NCBI GenBank assembly: GCA_029862165.1
Contig: JAOTXU010000006.1
Span: 1-64,000 of the forward strand
DNA length: 64,000 nucleotides
DNA from: Gammaproteobacteria bacterium
Lineage (GTDB): Bacteria; Pseudomonadota; Gammaproteobacteria; Steroidobacterales; JABDKV01
Direction: 5' to 3'
The notes below the pieces were generated by a model. It had not been told where the DNA came from and made no database searches. It saw only the letters and a program-made list of their open reading frames with translations. Of this stretch, positions 19,226 to 28,100 are shown one piece after another (the stretch's first letter is position 1; the number at the start of each line of letters is the position of its first letter). The position numbers were made by a program, and so were the translations under genes.

Positions 19226-19657
19226 CTAGTCCGGCAACGGTCGTTTGCCGTTAGCACGAAATTCGCGGTAATCGGAAAGAATTTGGCCGTGGTCAAATGC
19301 CAGATCCGGTGGCCTGGCCGGATCGATGATTTGCAGGTTGCGGGCATCGTCAGCCGCCACCGGACTACCGCTGGCCTGTGCGACAAAAACCAGTGCTACG
19401 GTCTGACCGCGGGGATCGCGATCCGGTCTGGAATAACATCCCAACAGTGCCGTCAGTTCGACCGCAAGACCCGTTTCCTCCAGCGCTTCCCGGAACGCGG
19501 CGGCACCGACGGTTTCGCCAACGTCGACAAAACCGCCCGGCAGCGCCCAACCCGGCGGTGGATATTTGCGTTCTATAACGACGATCGGGTTGTCTGGCCG
19601 GTCGATCATCTCGATGACGATATCTACGGTAACAGGCGGAGTTTGTGGTCGTGGCAT
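19226..19657 (-). CDS. Nudix hydrolase
   Basis: The 143-residue protein has a complete Nudix box (GGFVDVGETVGAAAFREALEETGL region; GX5EX7REUXEEXGU) preceded by PPPGWALP. Nudix enzymes cleave nucleoside diphosphates linked to another moiety. The match of context WALPGGFVDVGE suggests an ADP-ribose or NADH-type pyrophosphatase, but the substrate cannot be read from the sequence. The start is the ATG at 19657, one base after the stop of the S4-domain gene (TGATATG), so translation is coupled. The longer in-frame reading overlaps that gene and is rejected. Confidence 0.88.
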   Translation of the reverse strand: MPRPQTPPVTVDIVIEMIDRPDNPIVVIERKYPPPGWALPGGFVDVGETVGAAAFREALEETGLAVELTALLGCYSRPDRDPRGQTVALVFVAQASGSPVAADDARNLQIIDPARPPDLAFDHGQILSDYREFRANGKRPLPD

Positions 19658-19658
19658 A

Positions 19659-20030
19659 TCAGCGCCCGAGCAAACGACGTAGCAAACGGCGTCCTCGTTT
19701 GTCAGGTTTGCCTGCGGGCGTGGCAGCTCGTTCGGCACGCCGCCCTTCTTTGTCATCGGCACGCCGCGCCTGACTGTCTGTTGTTTCCTCGTAGAGCGTT
19801 GCAGCGAAACCGGCAGAACCCCGTTTATCACTGAGCCCGGTTACCGCCAGCTCCTTGCGCCATTCTTTGCGACTGATCTCAACAATGTCGCCGATGCGGA
19901 CCAGACGTGATGTCTTGGCTTTTTGACCGTTCACCTGGACATGCCCGCCTTTTACTGCGGCGCTTGCCAAACTGCGGGTCTTGAACAGTCTCGCCGCCCA
20001 CAACCACCGGTCAATACGAACTTCGGTCAC
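19659..20030 (-). CDS. hslR: S4-domain RNA-binding protein, HslR (Hsp15) family
   Basis: The 123-residue protein begins with an S4 RNA-binding domain (VRIDRWLWAARLFKTRSLA, then GGHVQVNGQKAKTSRLVRIGD). It ends in a strongly basic tail rich in Arg and Lys. E. coli Hsp15 binds stalled 50S subunits carrying nascent chains and helps recycle them after heat shock. Length and architecture agree with that family. It lies just downstream of a phosphatase-like lipoprotein gene and is coupled to the Nudix gene. Confidence 0.9.
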   Translation of the reverse strand: MTEVRIDRWLWAARLFKTRSLASAAVKGGHVQVNGQKAKTSRLVRIGDIVEISRKEWRKELAVTGLSDKRGSAGFAATLYEETTDSQARRADDKEGRRAERAATPAGKPDKRGRRLLRRLLGR

Positions 20031-20037
20031 GCGTCAG

Positions 20038-20571
20038 TCACCTCAGATATTCTTCAACCCGGGTAACCAGCCCGGCACGAGTCAATCCCGTCTGGGCTGC
20101 GATTGATAGCGCCTCCTCCTGCGACAGGCCGTGTTTTTGCACGAGGTAAAGCGCATACCAGGCGCTGACGCGGTTACCGGTCGAACAATGCAGCAGGATA
20201 TTTCGATCGGCATTACGCGTGACAATATCATGGAGACTTTCAATTACCGCGCTATCAAAACCCGGACCCGTTTTGGAAACCGGCATACTTAAATACTGCA
20301 CGCCCAGCTCACGCACTGCGGCTGCCTCGTCCCATTCCAGCTCGTTTGGCAAACGCATATTGATGACTATATCGATACCCGCATCACGCGCTGCCTCCAG
20401 CGTCTTCTGGTCGGGTTGGCCGGCGAAATAGAGATTGTCTGCTTGCACAATGTTGGTGCCGCCCCAGCTCACCGGCGCCTTGATTTCCACGCCCCCACAA
20501 CCCGAGAGCAATGCCGTCGTAGCTGCCAGGCCGCAAACAGTTCTCGCGAGAATGGGTAATGAAATATCCAT
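20038..20571 (-). CDS. DUF442/dual-specificity phosphatase-like lipoprotein
   Basis: Read from the ATG at 20571, the 177-residue protein starts with a hydrophobic leader ending in LLSGC, a lipobox, so it is predicted to be a periplasmic lipoprotein. The mature part has the DUF442 phosphatase pattern: FAGQPDQKTLEAARDAGIDIVINMR, then the loop HCSTGNR. Only four residues separate Cys and Arg, against five in canonical CX5R phosphatases; the short loop is common in this bacterial family. Activity and substrate are unknown. An upstream in-frame start at 20616 is possible. Confidence 0.78.
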   Translation of the reverse strand: MDISLPILARTVCGLAATTALLSGCGGVEIKAPVSWGGTNIVQADNLYFAGQPDQKTLEAARDAGIDIVINMRLPNELEWDEAAAVRELGVQYLSMPVSKTGPGFDSAVIESLHDIVTRNADRNILLHCSTGNRVSAWYALYLVQKHGLSQEEALSIAAQTGLTRAGLVTRVEEYLR

Positions 20572-20679
20572 AAGCGTATGAAATAAATAAGGTTTACTAA
20601 TCAAGATTCTGTCCATGATGCCAACCGCTCAAAACATCATAGTTATATACTGCGCAGATTGAAATTGGGGGAGAACAAT

Positions 20680-21870
20680 GTGGACGATGCCCTGCTACAA
20701 CGGCTGGACAACGATACTGCCGAGCTGGTGTCACAGGGGCTGTTTAAGGTCGAACGCGTAATCGCCTCGCCCCAGGCTGGGCAAATCCGGGTCGCCGACG
20801 GCGGAGAAGTCATCAACCTGTGCGCCAATAACTACCTTGGGCTGGCCAATCACCCCACCTTGATTGAAGCAGCGCACCAGGCGCTGGATCAATATGGATA
20901 TGGCATGGCCTCGGTGCGGTTCATATGCGGCACACAAACAGTTCACAAGGAACTGGAAACACGGATCAGTCGTTTTCTGGGCACCGAAGATACCATTTTG
21001 TATGCAGCAGCCTTTGATGCCAACACGGGATTGTTCGAAACCATCCTTGGTGCCGAAGACGCAGTAATTTCTGATGAGCTCAATCATGCCAGCATTATCG
21101 ATGGAATCCGACTGTGCAAGGCAAAACGCTTGCGCTTTAAACACAACGACATGGCCGACCTCGAAGCACAACTAAACGCGGCGGCGAATCAGCGTACCCG
21201 GCTGATTGCCACCGACGGTGTGTTTTCCATGGATGGCACAATCGCAAAGCTAACAGACATATGCGACCTGGCCGACCGGCACAACGCTACGGTCATGATC
21301 GACGACTGTCATTCGACCGGGTTTATGGGTGCCGGCGGTCGTGGCACGCACGAACATCACAATGTTATGGGTCGCGTCGACATTATTACGGGAACGCTGG
21401 GCAAAGCCCTGGGTGGGGCCTCTGGGGGTTTTACCAGTGGCCGCAAGGAAATTATCGCCTGGCTGCGACAACGCTCACGACCATATCTGTTTTCGAATAC
21501 GCTGGCACCGGTGATTGCGGCAACTTCTATCCGCGCCCTGGATCTGCTCGAATCCGATAGCGAGTTGCGCGAAAGACTCTGGCACAACGCCAGGGTTTTC
21601 CGGGCTGGGCTAATCGAACTCGGGTTCGACGTGCGACCCGGAAATCACCCGATCATTCCGGTAATGTTGGGCGACGCATCCCTGGCCACCCGCATGGCGG
21701 ATGAGCTGCTTGCGGAGGGTGTGTATGTCATCGGATTTTCCTTTCCTGTCGTGCCCAAAGGTCAGGCACGCATCCGCACACAAATGTCCGCTGCCCTGGA
21801 CAGCCATCAACTTGACCGAGCCCTCGCGGCCTTTGCCAGTGTCGGCCGCAATTTGGGCATCATTCGATGA
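20680..21870 (+). CDS. kbl: glycine C-acetyltransferase (2-amino-3-ketobutyrate CoA ligase)
   Basis: Kbl cleaves 2-amino-3-ketobutyrate with CoA to glycine and acetyl-CoA, the second step of threonine breakdown. It is a PLP enzyme of the alpha-oxoamine synthase family. The 396 residues match E. coli Kbl (398). The PLP lysine lies in [10 protein letters not shown], and the [14 protein letters not shown] and [10 protein letters not shown] motifs are present. I choose the GTG at 20680 because GGGGGAG lies 6 bases upstream; a TTG at 20659 is also in frame. It overlaps tdh by 4 bases, as expected for a kbl-tdh operon. Confidence 0.97.
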   Translation: MDDALLQRLDNDTAELVSQGLFKVERVIASPQAGQIRVADGGEVINLCANNYLGLANHPTLIEAAHQALDQYGYGMASVRFICGTQTVHKELETRISRFLGTEDTILYAAAFDANTGLFETILGAEDAVISDELNHASIIDGIRLCKAKRLRFKHNDMADLEAQLNAAANQRTRLIATDGVFSMDGTIAKLTDICDLADRHNATVMIDDCHSTGFMGAGGRGTHEHHNVMGRVDIITGTLGKALGGASGGFTSGRKEIIAWLRQRSRPYLFSNTLAPVIAATSIRALDLLESDSELRERLWHNARVFRAGLIELGFDVRPGNHPIIPVMLGDASLATRMADELLAEGVYVIGFSFPVVPKGQARIRTQMSAALDSHQLDRALAAFASVGRNLGIIR

Positions 21871-22895
21871 TGAAGGCACTGGTCAAGAAGTCAGCTGAAC
21901 CCGGGATCTGGATGGAAGAGGTGCCAGTACCCAAAGTCGGCCACAACGATGTACTGATCCGCGTTGCCAAGGCGGCCATTTGCGGTACCGACATTCATAT
22001 CTACAACTGGGACAAATGGTCGCAGCAAAACGTCAAGATCCCCATCGCAATTGGCCACGAGTTCATGGGCGAGATTGTTGAGATCGGCAGTGAAGTACAA
22101 GGACTCAAGCCAGGCGACCGGGTATCCGGTGAGGGTCACATCACCTGCAGTTTTTGTCGCAACTGCCGGGCGGGACGCCGTCATTTGTGTCGCAATACTG
22201 AGGGTATCGGCGTAGAACGCGCCGGTTCCTTTGCCGAGTATCTCAGCCTCCCGGCCATGAACACATTCGTATTACCCGAGGCGATTACCGACGACATGGC
22301 CTCGATCCTCGACCCATTGGGCAATGCGACACACAGCGCGCTGTCATTTGATTTGGTCGGTGAAGATATATTAATTACCGGCGCCGGACCGATCGGCATT
22401 ATGGCGGTGGCCATATGCCGACACGTGGGCGCAAGGCATGTCGTCATCAGCGATGTCAACGACTACCGCCTGGGGCTGGCAAAAAAAATGGGCGCGACGC
22501 GAACCGTCAACGTGACCGATACACCCATAGAAGATGTCATGCAGGAGCTTAAGATGCAGGAAGGCTTCGATGTTGGACTCGAAATGTCCGGCAACTCGGA
22601 AGCCTTACGGACAATGTTACAAACTATGCATCACGGCGGTGCTGTCGGCCTGCTCGGTATACCTCCTGACGACACGGCCATTGACTGGAACCAGGTGATT
22701 TTCAAAGGCCTCATGTTAAAAGGTATCTACGGCCGGGAAATGTTTGAGACCTGGTATAAGATGGCCAGCATGATTCAGAGTGGTCTGGATATCTCACCGG
22801 TAATCACGCATCACTATCCCGCAGCAGAGTTTCAGAGCGGCTTTGACGTCATGCGCTCCGGCCAATCCGGCAAAGTCATACTCGATTGGTCCTGA
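21867..22895 (+). CDS. tdh: L-threonine 3-dehydrogenase
   Basis: Tdh oxidises threonine to 2-amino-3-ketobutyrate with NAD. It is a zinc-dependent medium-chain dehydrogenase of 342 residues, the family length. The catalytic zinc ligands are in [10 protein letters not shown] and GHEFMGE; the four structural cysteines are in [16 protein letters not shown]. The nucleotide site is [11 protein letters not shown]. The unstable intermediate is passed to Kbl, encoded just upstream and overlapping by 4 bases. The ATG at 21870, one codon later, would give the MKAL N terminus of E. coli Tdh. Confidence 0.97.
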   Translation: MMKALVKKSAEPGIWMEEVPVPKVGHNDVLIRVAKAAICGTDIHIYNWDKWSQQNVKIPIAIGHEFMGEIVEIGSEVQGLKPGDRVSGEGHITCSFCRNCRAGRRHLCRNTEGIGVERAGSFAEYLSLPAMNTFVLPEAITDDMASILDPLGNATHSALSFDLVGEDILITGAGPIGIMAVAICRHVGARHVVISDVNDYRLGLAKKMGATRTVNVTDTPIEDVMQELKMQEGFDVGLEMSGNSEALRTMLQTMHHGGAVGLLGIPPDDTAIDWNQVIFKGLMLKGIYGREMFETWYKMASMIQSGLDISPVITHHYPAAEFQSGFDVMRSGQSGKVILDWS

Positions 22896-22918
22896 TTTAG
22901 TGTTTAGAGGAATTTCCC

Positions 22919-24472
22919 ATGCGTAGGTATCTGTTACCTGTACTGCTCATAGCAGCCTTGATCAGCGGTTGTGCTGTCAACCCGGTCACGGGTAAACGAG
23001 AGCTTCAATTCGTAAGCGAGCCGCAGGAAATCGCGCTTGGCGTTCAAAACTACTCGCCATCACAACAAATGCAGGGGGGCGAATACACGCTAGACCCGGC
23101 CCTTGCCGCCTACGTGCAGCAAGTCGGTCAACGACTCGCTGCCGTCAGCGATCGCCCGGATCTGCCCTACGAATTCTCAGTGCTCAACAACTCCGTACCC
23201 AATGCCTGGGCACTACCCGGTGGCAAGATTGCCCTCAATCGGGGATTGTTACTGGAGCTGGGCAGTGAGGCCGAGCTGGCAGCAGTACTCGGTCATGAAA
23301 TCGTGCACGCGGCAGCACGACATGGCGCAAAATCCATGGAACGTAGTCTGCTGCTACAGGGTGCACTGCTTGCGGTGCAACTATCTGCGCGTGATAACCG
23401 TTATGCCAATTTTATCGTCGGTGGCGCACAAGTAGGCGCGATGTTGCTGACGACAAAATACGGCCGCAACGCGGAACTTGATTCGGACTATTACGGCATG
23501 CGCTACATGTCCGAAGCCGGCTACGATCCAGATGCAGCGGTCGATTTGCAGCAGACGTTTGTGCGTTTATCAGAGGGCAAGGGAACTAACTGGTTATCGG
23601 GCTTATTTGCCAGCCACCCACCCTCGCAGTCACGTGTAGACAAGAACAAAGAAACCATCCTGGAGCTAGTGGACGGCGGTGAATTCGGGCGCGAGCGCTA
23701 CATGAACGCAATCGCAGGCATCACCCGCAACAAAGAAGCCTACGAAAAATACGACAAGGCCATTGAGTTATCTAACGAAAACCAGGTGGACCAGGCGCTG
23801 ACACTTGTACATGAGGCATTGCGCATAGAACCGAGGGAAAGCAAATTCCATTCATTGATGGGTGATATTGCGGCACACCGTAACAACTATCGTGCCGCAG
23901 TTGGTCACTACGACGATGCCGTGGCCTACAATCCGCAATACTTCCAAACCTATCTCGGTCGTGGCCTGACCTATGAAGCGATGGGCGATCTGCGCGGCGC
24001 CGAAGAGGATCTGAAACGCAGTATTGCACTGTTGCCCACGGCGCCGGCACACATGGCCCTCGGCAGCATCGCTGAACGCAGCGGCCGCACAGACGAAGCC
24101 AAACAGCACTACGCGATGGCTTCTCAATCGCAATCCGATGTCGGTCAAGCCGCAAGCAAAGCATTGGTCAGGCTGGATCTGCCAAGCAATCCGGGCCAGT
24201 ACGTGCAAACACGATTACAGGTGGATCCGCAAGGTCAGGTGGGAGTGGCCGTCGGCAACTCCTCTCCCGTGGCCATACGCAATATTGAAATAGTCGTCGG
24301 CGTACTCGACCCCACCGGCACACAGCTGCAGCAATCCAAGCCGTATCAAATCAGCAGGGTCGTCGGCCCAGGCCAGCAAATCCTGATTAACACCGGATTA
24401 GGCCCGGTTACTGAACAGGCACAGTTGCAGCGCATCAAGGTACAGGTGCGACGGGCCGCAGTGGCCGAATAG
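22919..24472 (+). CDS. M48 family metalloprotease lipoprotein with TPRs
   Basis: The 517-residue protein starts with a lipoprotein signal (LISGC, Cys 18) followed by AVNPVTGKRELQFVSE, a stretch typical of LoiP/YcaL-like and BepA-like M48 lipoproteins. The zinc motif HEIVH lies near residues 142-146 and the third ligand in NAELDSDYYGM. From about residue 280, TPR-like repeats follow (NNYRAAVGHYDDAVAYNPQ and neighbours). A role in outer-membrane protein quality control is inferred from the family. It is the second such protease in the window after bepA, and follows tdh by 23 bases. Confidence 0.9.
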   Translation: MRRYLLPVLLIAALISGCAVNPVTGKRELQFVSEPQEIALGVQNYSPSQQMQGGEYTLDPALAAYVQQVGQRLAAVSDRPDLPYEFSVLNNSVPNAWALPGGKIALNRGLLLELGSEAELAAVLGHEIVHAAARHGAKSMERSLLLQGALLAVQLSARDNRYANFIVGGAQVGAMLLTTKYGRNAELDSDYYGMRYMSEAGYDPDAAVDLQQTFVRLSEGKGTNWLSGLFASHPPSQSRVDKNKETILELVDGGEFGRERYMNAIAGITRNKEAYEKYDKAIELSNENQVDQALTLVHEALRIEPRESKFHSLMGDIAAHRNNYRAAVGHYDDAVAYNPQYFQTYLGRGLTYEAMGDLRGAEEDLKRSIALLPTAPAHMALGSIAERSGRTDEAKQHYAMASQSQSDVGQAASKALVRLDLPSNPGQYVQTRLQVDPQGQVGVAVGNSSPVAIRNIEIVVGVLDPTGTQLQQSKPYQISRVVGPGQQILINTGLGPVTEQAQLQRIKVQVRRAAVAE

Positions 24473-24538
24473 CTCCAGCCGGTGATTTTTGCTCGCAGGG
24501 GGGTATAGTCTGCCAACTCATTCGTTGGAGGGCAGATA

Positions 24539-24931
24539 ATGATCATACCTATCACTGCTTTGTATGCTGGTTTGCTTGCGCTGGTGCTGACCTGGCTTTC
24601 GTTCAGGGCCGGTTCCCTGCGTGGCAAGAAAAAAATCTCTGTCGGTGACGGCGGTGATATTGAGATGCTCGAGGCCATGCGGGGTCATGCGAACGCTGCG
24701 GAATATGTCCCTATCGCGCTGATTCTGCTTGGCACAATGGAACTCAACGGCGCCAACAGCACGTTTCTGCATGTCCTTGGGGTTGTTCTCGTTATTACCC
24801 GGATTGCACACCCATTGGGCCTTAAGGCCGACAACATGGGCGATCCGCTGCGAGCCATCGGTGCCGGCGGCACTGCGCTGGTCATTGTCGTTGCCGCCGT
24901 TTTCAGTCTGTGGCAGGTCGCCACAGCATGA
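24539..24931 (+). CDS. MAPEG family membrane protein
   Basis: The 130-residue protein has four predicted membrane helices (about residues 4-22, 55-70, 75-95 and 105-126). It also has the MAPEG-type segment RGHANAAEYVPIALIL followed by ITRIAHPLGL. It resembles E. coli YecN and other bacterial relatives of microsomal glutathione S-transferases and leukotriene synthases. No bacterial substrate is known to me. GGAGGG eight bases before the ATG supports the start. The gene seems to stand alone between the M48 protease and the carboxylase, with a stem-loop downstream. Confidence 0.9.
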   Translation: MIIPITALYAGLLALVLTWLSFRAGSLRGKKKISVGDGGDIEMLEAMRGHANAAEYVPIALILLGTMELNGANSTFLHVLGVVLVITRIAHPLGLKADNMGDPLRAIGAGGTALVIVVAAVFSLWQVATA

Positions 24932-24955
24932 TGTAGTTTTGAGTCCCGCAGCTTA

Positions 24956-24979
24956 ACGTCCCCTCGCCTGAGGGGACGT
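24956..24979. terminator. strong stem-loop after the MAPEG gene
   Basis: ACGTCCCCTC and GAGGGGACGT (24956-24965 and 24970-24979) form a perfect ten-pair GC-rich stem with a GCCT loop. It starts about 25 bases after the MAPEG stop codon. No T tract follows, so it is either a weak intrinsic terminator or an RNA-stabilising 3-prime structure. Confidence 0.5.
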
Positions 24980-25127
24980 ATGTCATGCATGCCGGCCTGT
25001 TTCAGACCATATTAACCATGGCAGGATTTACATCAGCCCAAAAATACTATTAAATTTAGCGGCTTGGGCAGCGAATATCATCCTTTAGACGCAGCCTCCA
25101 ATAAAGTACGGGACGACAGGGGATAAC

Positions 25128-28100
25128 ATGGTTAGCCAGCCCGTTTGGCACCCGGACGAATTGTTCGAGAGAGCCGAGCGCGATGCCCGGGACTATTCTA
25201 TTTTTCCCGGCAACCGTGCCCCCAGTATCAGCACGCCAATCGATGGTCTACTGGATACGAAATTCTGCAACCGCCAGGCGTGGGAACTACGGCACCTTGC
25301 AGTTGATCAGTACATCACTGAAGTCCTGGAACCGGCCGAGGCACCATCGCGACCCAGCGCGAAGAAAATAATCGGCCAGTTACGTGGCGGGGTTGTCAAA
25401 GAAATCTCTAACGGTCCCTTGTATGCCGTCGAACTGGAACTGGAATTCGATTCCGGGCCACGGCGCGTTGGCATTCTCGCGCAGGATCGAGACAGCAACA
25501 ATGGCGTCTGGGCGCCCGAGCATCATAAGGAGGCCGCCGAGATAGTCCGTCAGTATGGCGATCTGGCAATACCAATCGTTACGTTTATGGATACGCCGGG
25601 TGCCGATGCCAGCGCAGAAGCCAACAGCAACAACCAGGCTCACTCGATTTCGCGACTGTTAGCGGAAATGTGCAACGCGCCCACCGCATCGGTTGGCATT
25701 GTTTATGGTCTCGGTTATTCGGGTGGTGCGATCCCCCTTGCCACGACAAACGTCTTGCTTTGCGTGCGCACTGCTGTATTCAACACGATTCAGCCAAAGG
25801 GGTTGGCCAGTATCGCGCGTCAATACAACCTGTCCTGGCAGGAGTGTGCCCGTTATGTTGGGCTGTCGTCCTATGAATTACTCGGCAAGGGCGTGGTCGA
25901 TGGTGTCATCGACTATGCACCGGAAGATAAGGAATCAGAAGTTCAGCGTCTGCAGGCGGCAATCGGCAGTGCAATCGAATCGATTGAGCAGTCCTCGCGA
26001 AACTTTGCCGCGCATGAGCCCATTGTGTTGCAACAGTACCAGCGGGCAGTTTCTCGCTACCTGAATCCACCACCGCAACTGGAACAGATCAAGTCACTGT
26101 CGGCATTCTCCTTTGCTGATGCGCGCCGTGCCGTTCCTGATGTATTTGGCCAAAGCATGCGGCACTTGCGCTATGTAGGATTGCGACGACGCATACGCAC
26201 CTCCACGCTCGAAGTGTATGGCCGTCTTGCCGATGCCGAGATTCCAGCTGGTGACCTGGCGGAGCGGACACGGCTGGCACACGAGAGGACTTTTAGCGAG
26301 TGGCTCGAGGATCCGGATCGTATTGTTTACAGCGATCCATTGGCGAAAGCGTTAAAAGTGTATCGGCAGCGACGTGAGGGACTCGCCAAGGATCGGAGCC
26401 GGATAACAAGTCTGCTGCTCGGCGAACCACAACGCAATTACGAAAATGCCAGAGAGGCATTGTGCTTCAACCTGGCCCTGTATTTGTACAATCGCTGGAA
26501 AATGGCGTCGACTTATAACTTTCGTCGTCTTATCGACTTGCTGGCAGCGCGGGACAATCGCCGTCGTGGCGACGAAATCTTTGATATCCCTGATGCTGAG
26601 GTCACTGTAAGGGACATCGTCTTTGATTCTGAATTGCGTGAAACACTGACCCGCAACTTTGTCAATTTACTGATATTTGACGCCTTGTACGATTCCATCG
26701 TCAACGGATTCGCAGACATTGCCGAAGAAGCCCGTGTGGGTCACACGATTTCTGAGGCCTCGCTGCAGAAACTGCTGGAGGAATCGCTTGAGATTGCTTC
26801 AAAGCAGGTGCAAAGCGATGAAGAAATGGACGAGACGGGGCGATTTCTGCGTGCAAACTCGAACCTGTTCTCAAGCTGGATTCGATATTTCATCAAATTT
26901 AATGGCCGTGGTGCATTCCTCAAAGAGGTGGAGGAATGGAAGCGTGTTGCCTTCACGCGACTATCGGACGCCTTGCTGGTATTGATCACGTTTCTATTCG
27001 AAACATTAATCCCGGAATTTCTGACATCGCAAAGCAGCAAGAAGGCATATAGCGGCAATATCAAACCCAAGCGCATTGGTAAACGCAAGGATTTCTGGAA
27101 TCAACTCGAGATTGCTTACAACGACGTACTCGTGCAGCGCATTCTCGACAAACTCAAAAAACAAAAACTTACGTCAGCCGAGGCCATCAAACAACGTTTT
27201 TTTGTCGATTTCGAAGAAATGAACGACAACCTGATGACTGCGGACCCGGTAAATTTTCCTGGACTTCGTCTGTCCATCGAACGTTCGCTAAACAAGGGTA
27301 TTAAACCGTGTGGTGTCATAACCGGTATCGCACGGTTGGGCTTTGGCTCGGGTGCGCGTGTTGGTGTACTGATTTCCAACGTCGATTTTCAGGCCGGTGC
27401 GTTCGACATGGCTAGTAGCGAGAAACTGTCACGACTGCTGTCCGAATGCGTAAAGCAACGTCTGCCAGTAGTTTGTTTTGTTTCCTCCGGGGGAATGCAA
27501 ACAAAAGAAGGCCCTGCTGCGTTATTCGCCATGGCGATCTCCAACGACCGCATAACCCGGTTTATCCGCGATAACGATCTACCCATCATCGTGTTTGGTT
27601 TTGGTGATTGCACCGGTGGCTCGCAGGCCAGTTTCGTGACGCATCCCATGGTGCAAACTTACTATTTCAGTGGTTGCAACATGCCATTTGCCGGCCGAGT
27701 CGTTGTGCCGTCTTTTCTGCCGTCGCAAAGCATCGTTTCCAATTACCTTTCGAGAGTCCCTGGAGCGATGCGTGGACTCGTCCATCACCCATTCGCTCCG
27801 ACACTCGATGATGATTTGCGTGAAATTGACCCGGACGTTCCTGTCCCTGGCGAATCCGTCGAAGAAGTTATAACGCGGGTTTTCGAGGGGAGTTACCTGC
27901 CGAAGACCCAGCAACCTGAGGACACGAGTACACCTACCGCGCAAGCGCTTATGGGCCCGGTAAAACGCACCTTGATTCATGCCCGCGGCTGCACGGCAGT
28001 AAAGCTGACACGTATTGCAAAAAGGCTTGGGGTATCTGTCGTCCTGGTGCAGTCCGATCCTGACATGGACTCTGTCGCTACCGACATGCTTACCGGATCG

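Noticed and set aside
24932-25127. Riboswitch or biotin (BirA) operator before the giant carboxylase
   Set aside because: Apart from the GC stem-loop at 24956 I find no match to the TTGTAAACC-type BirA half-sites or to any riboswitch core.
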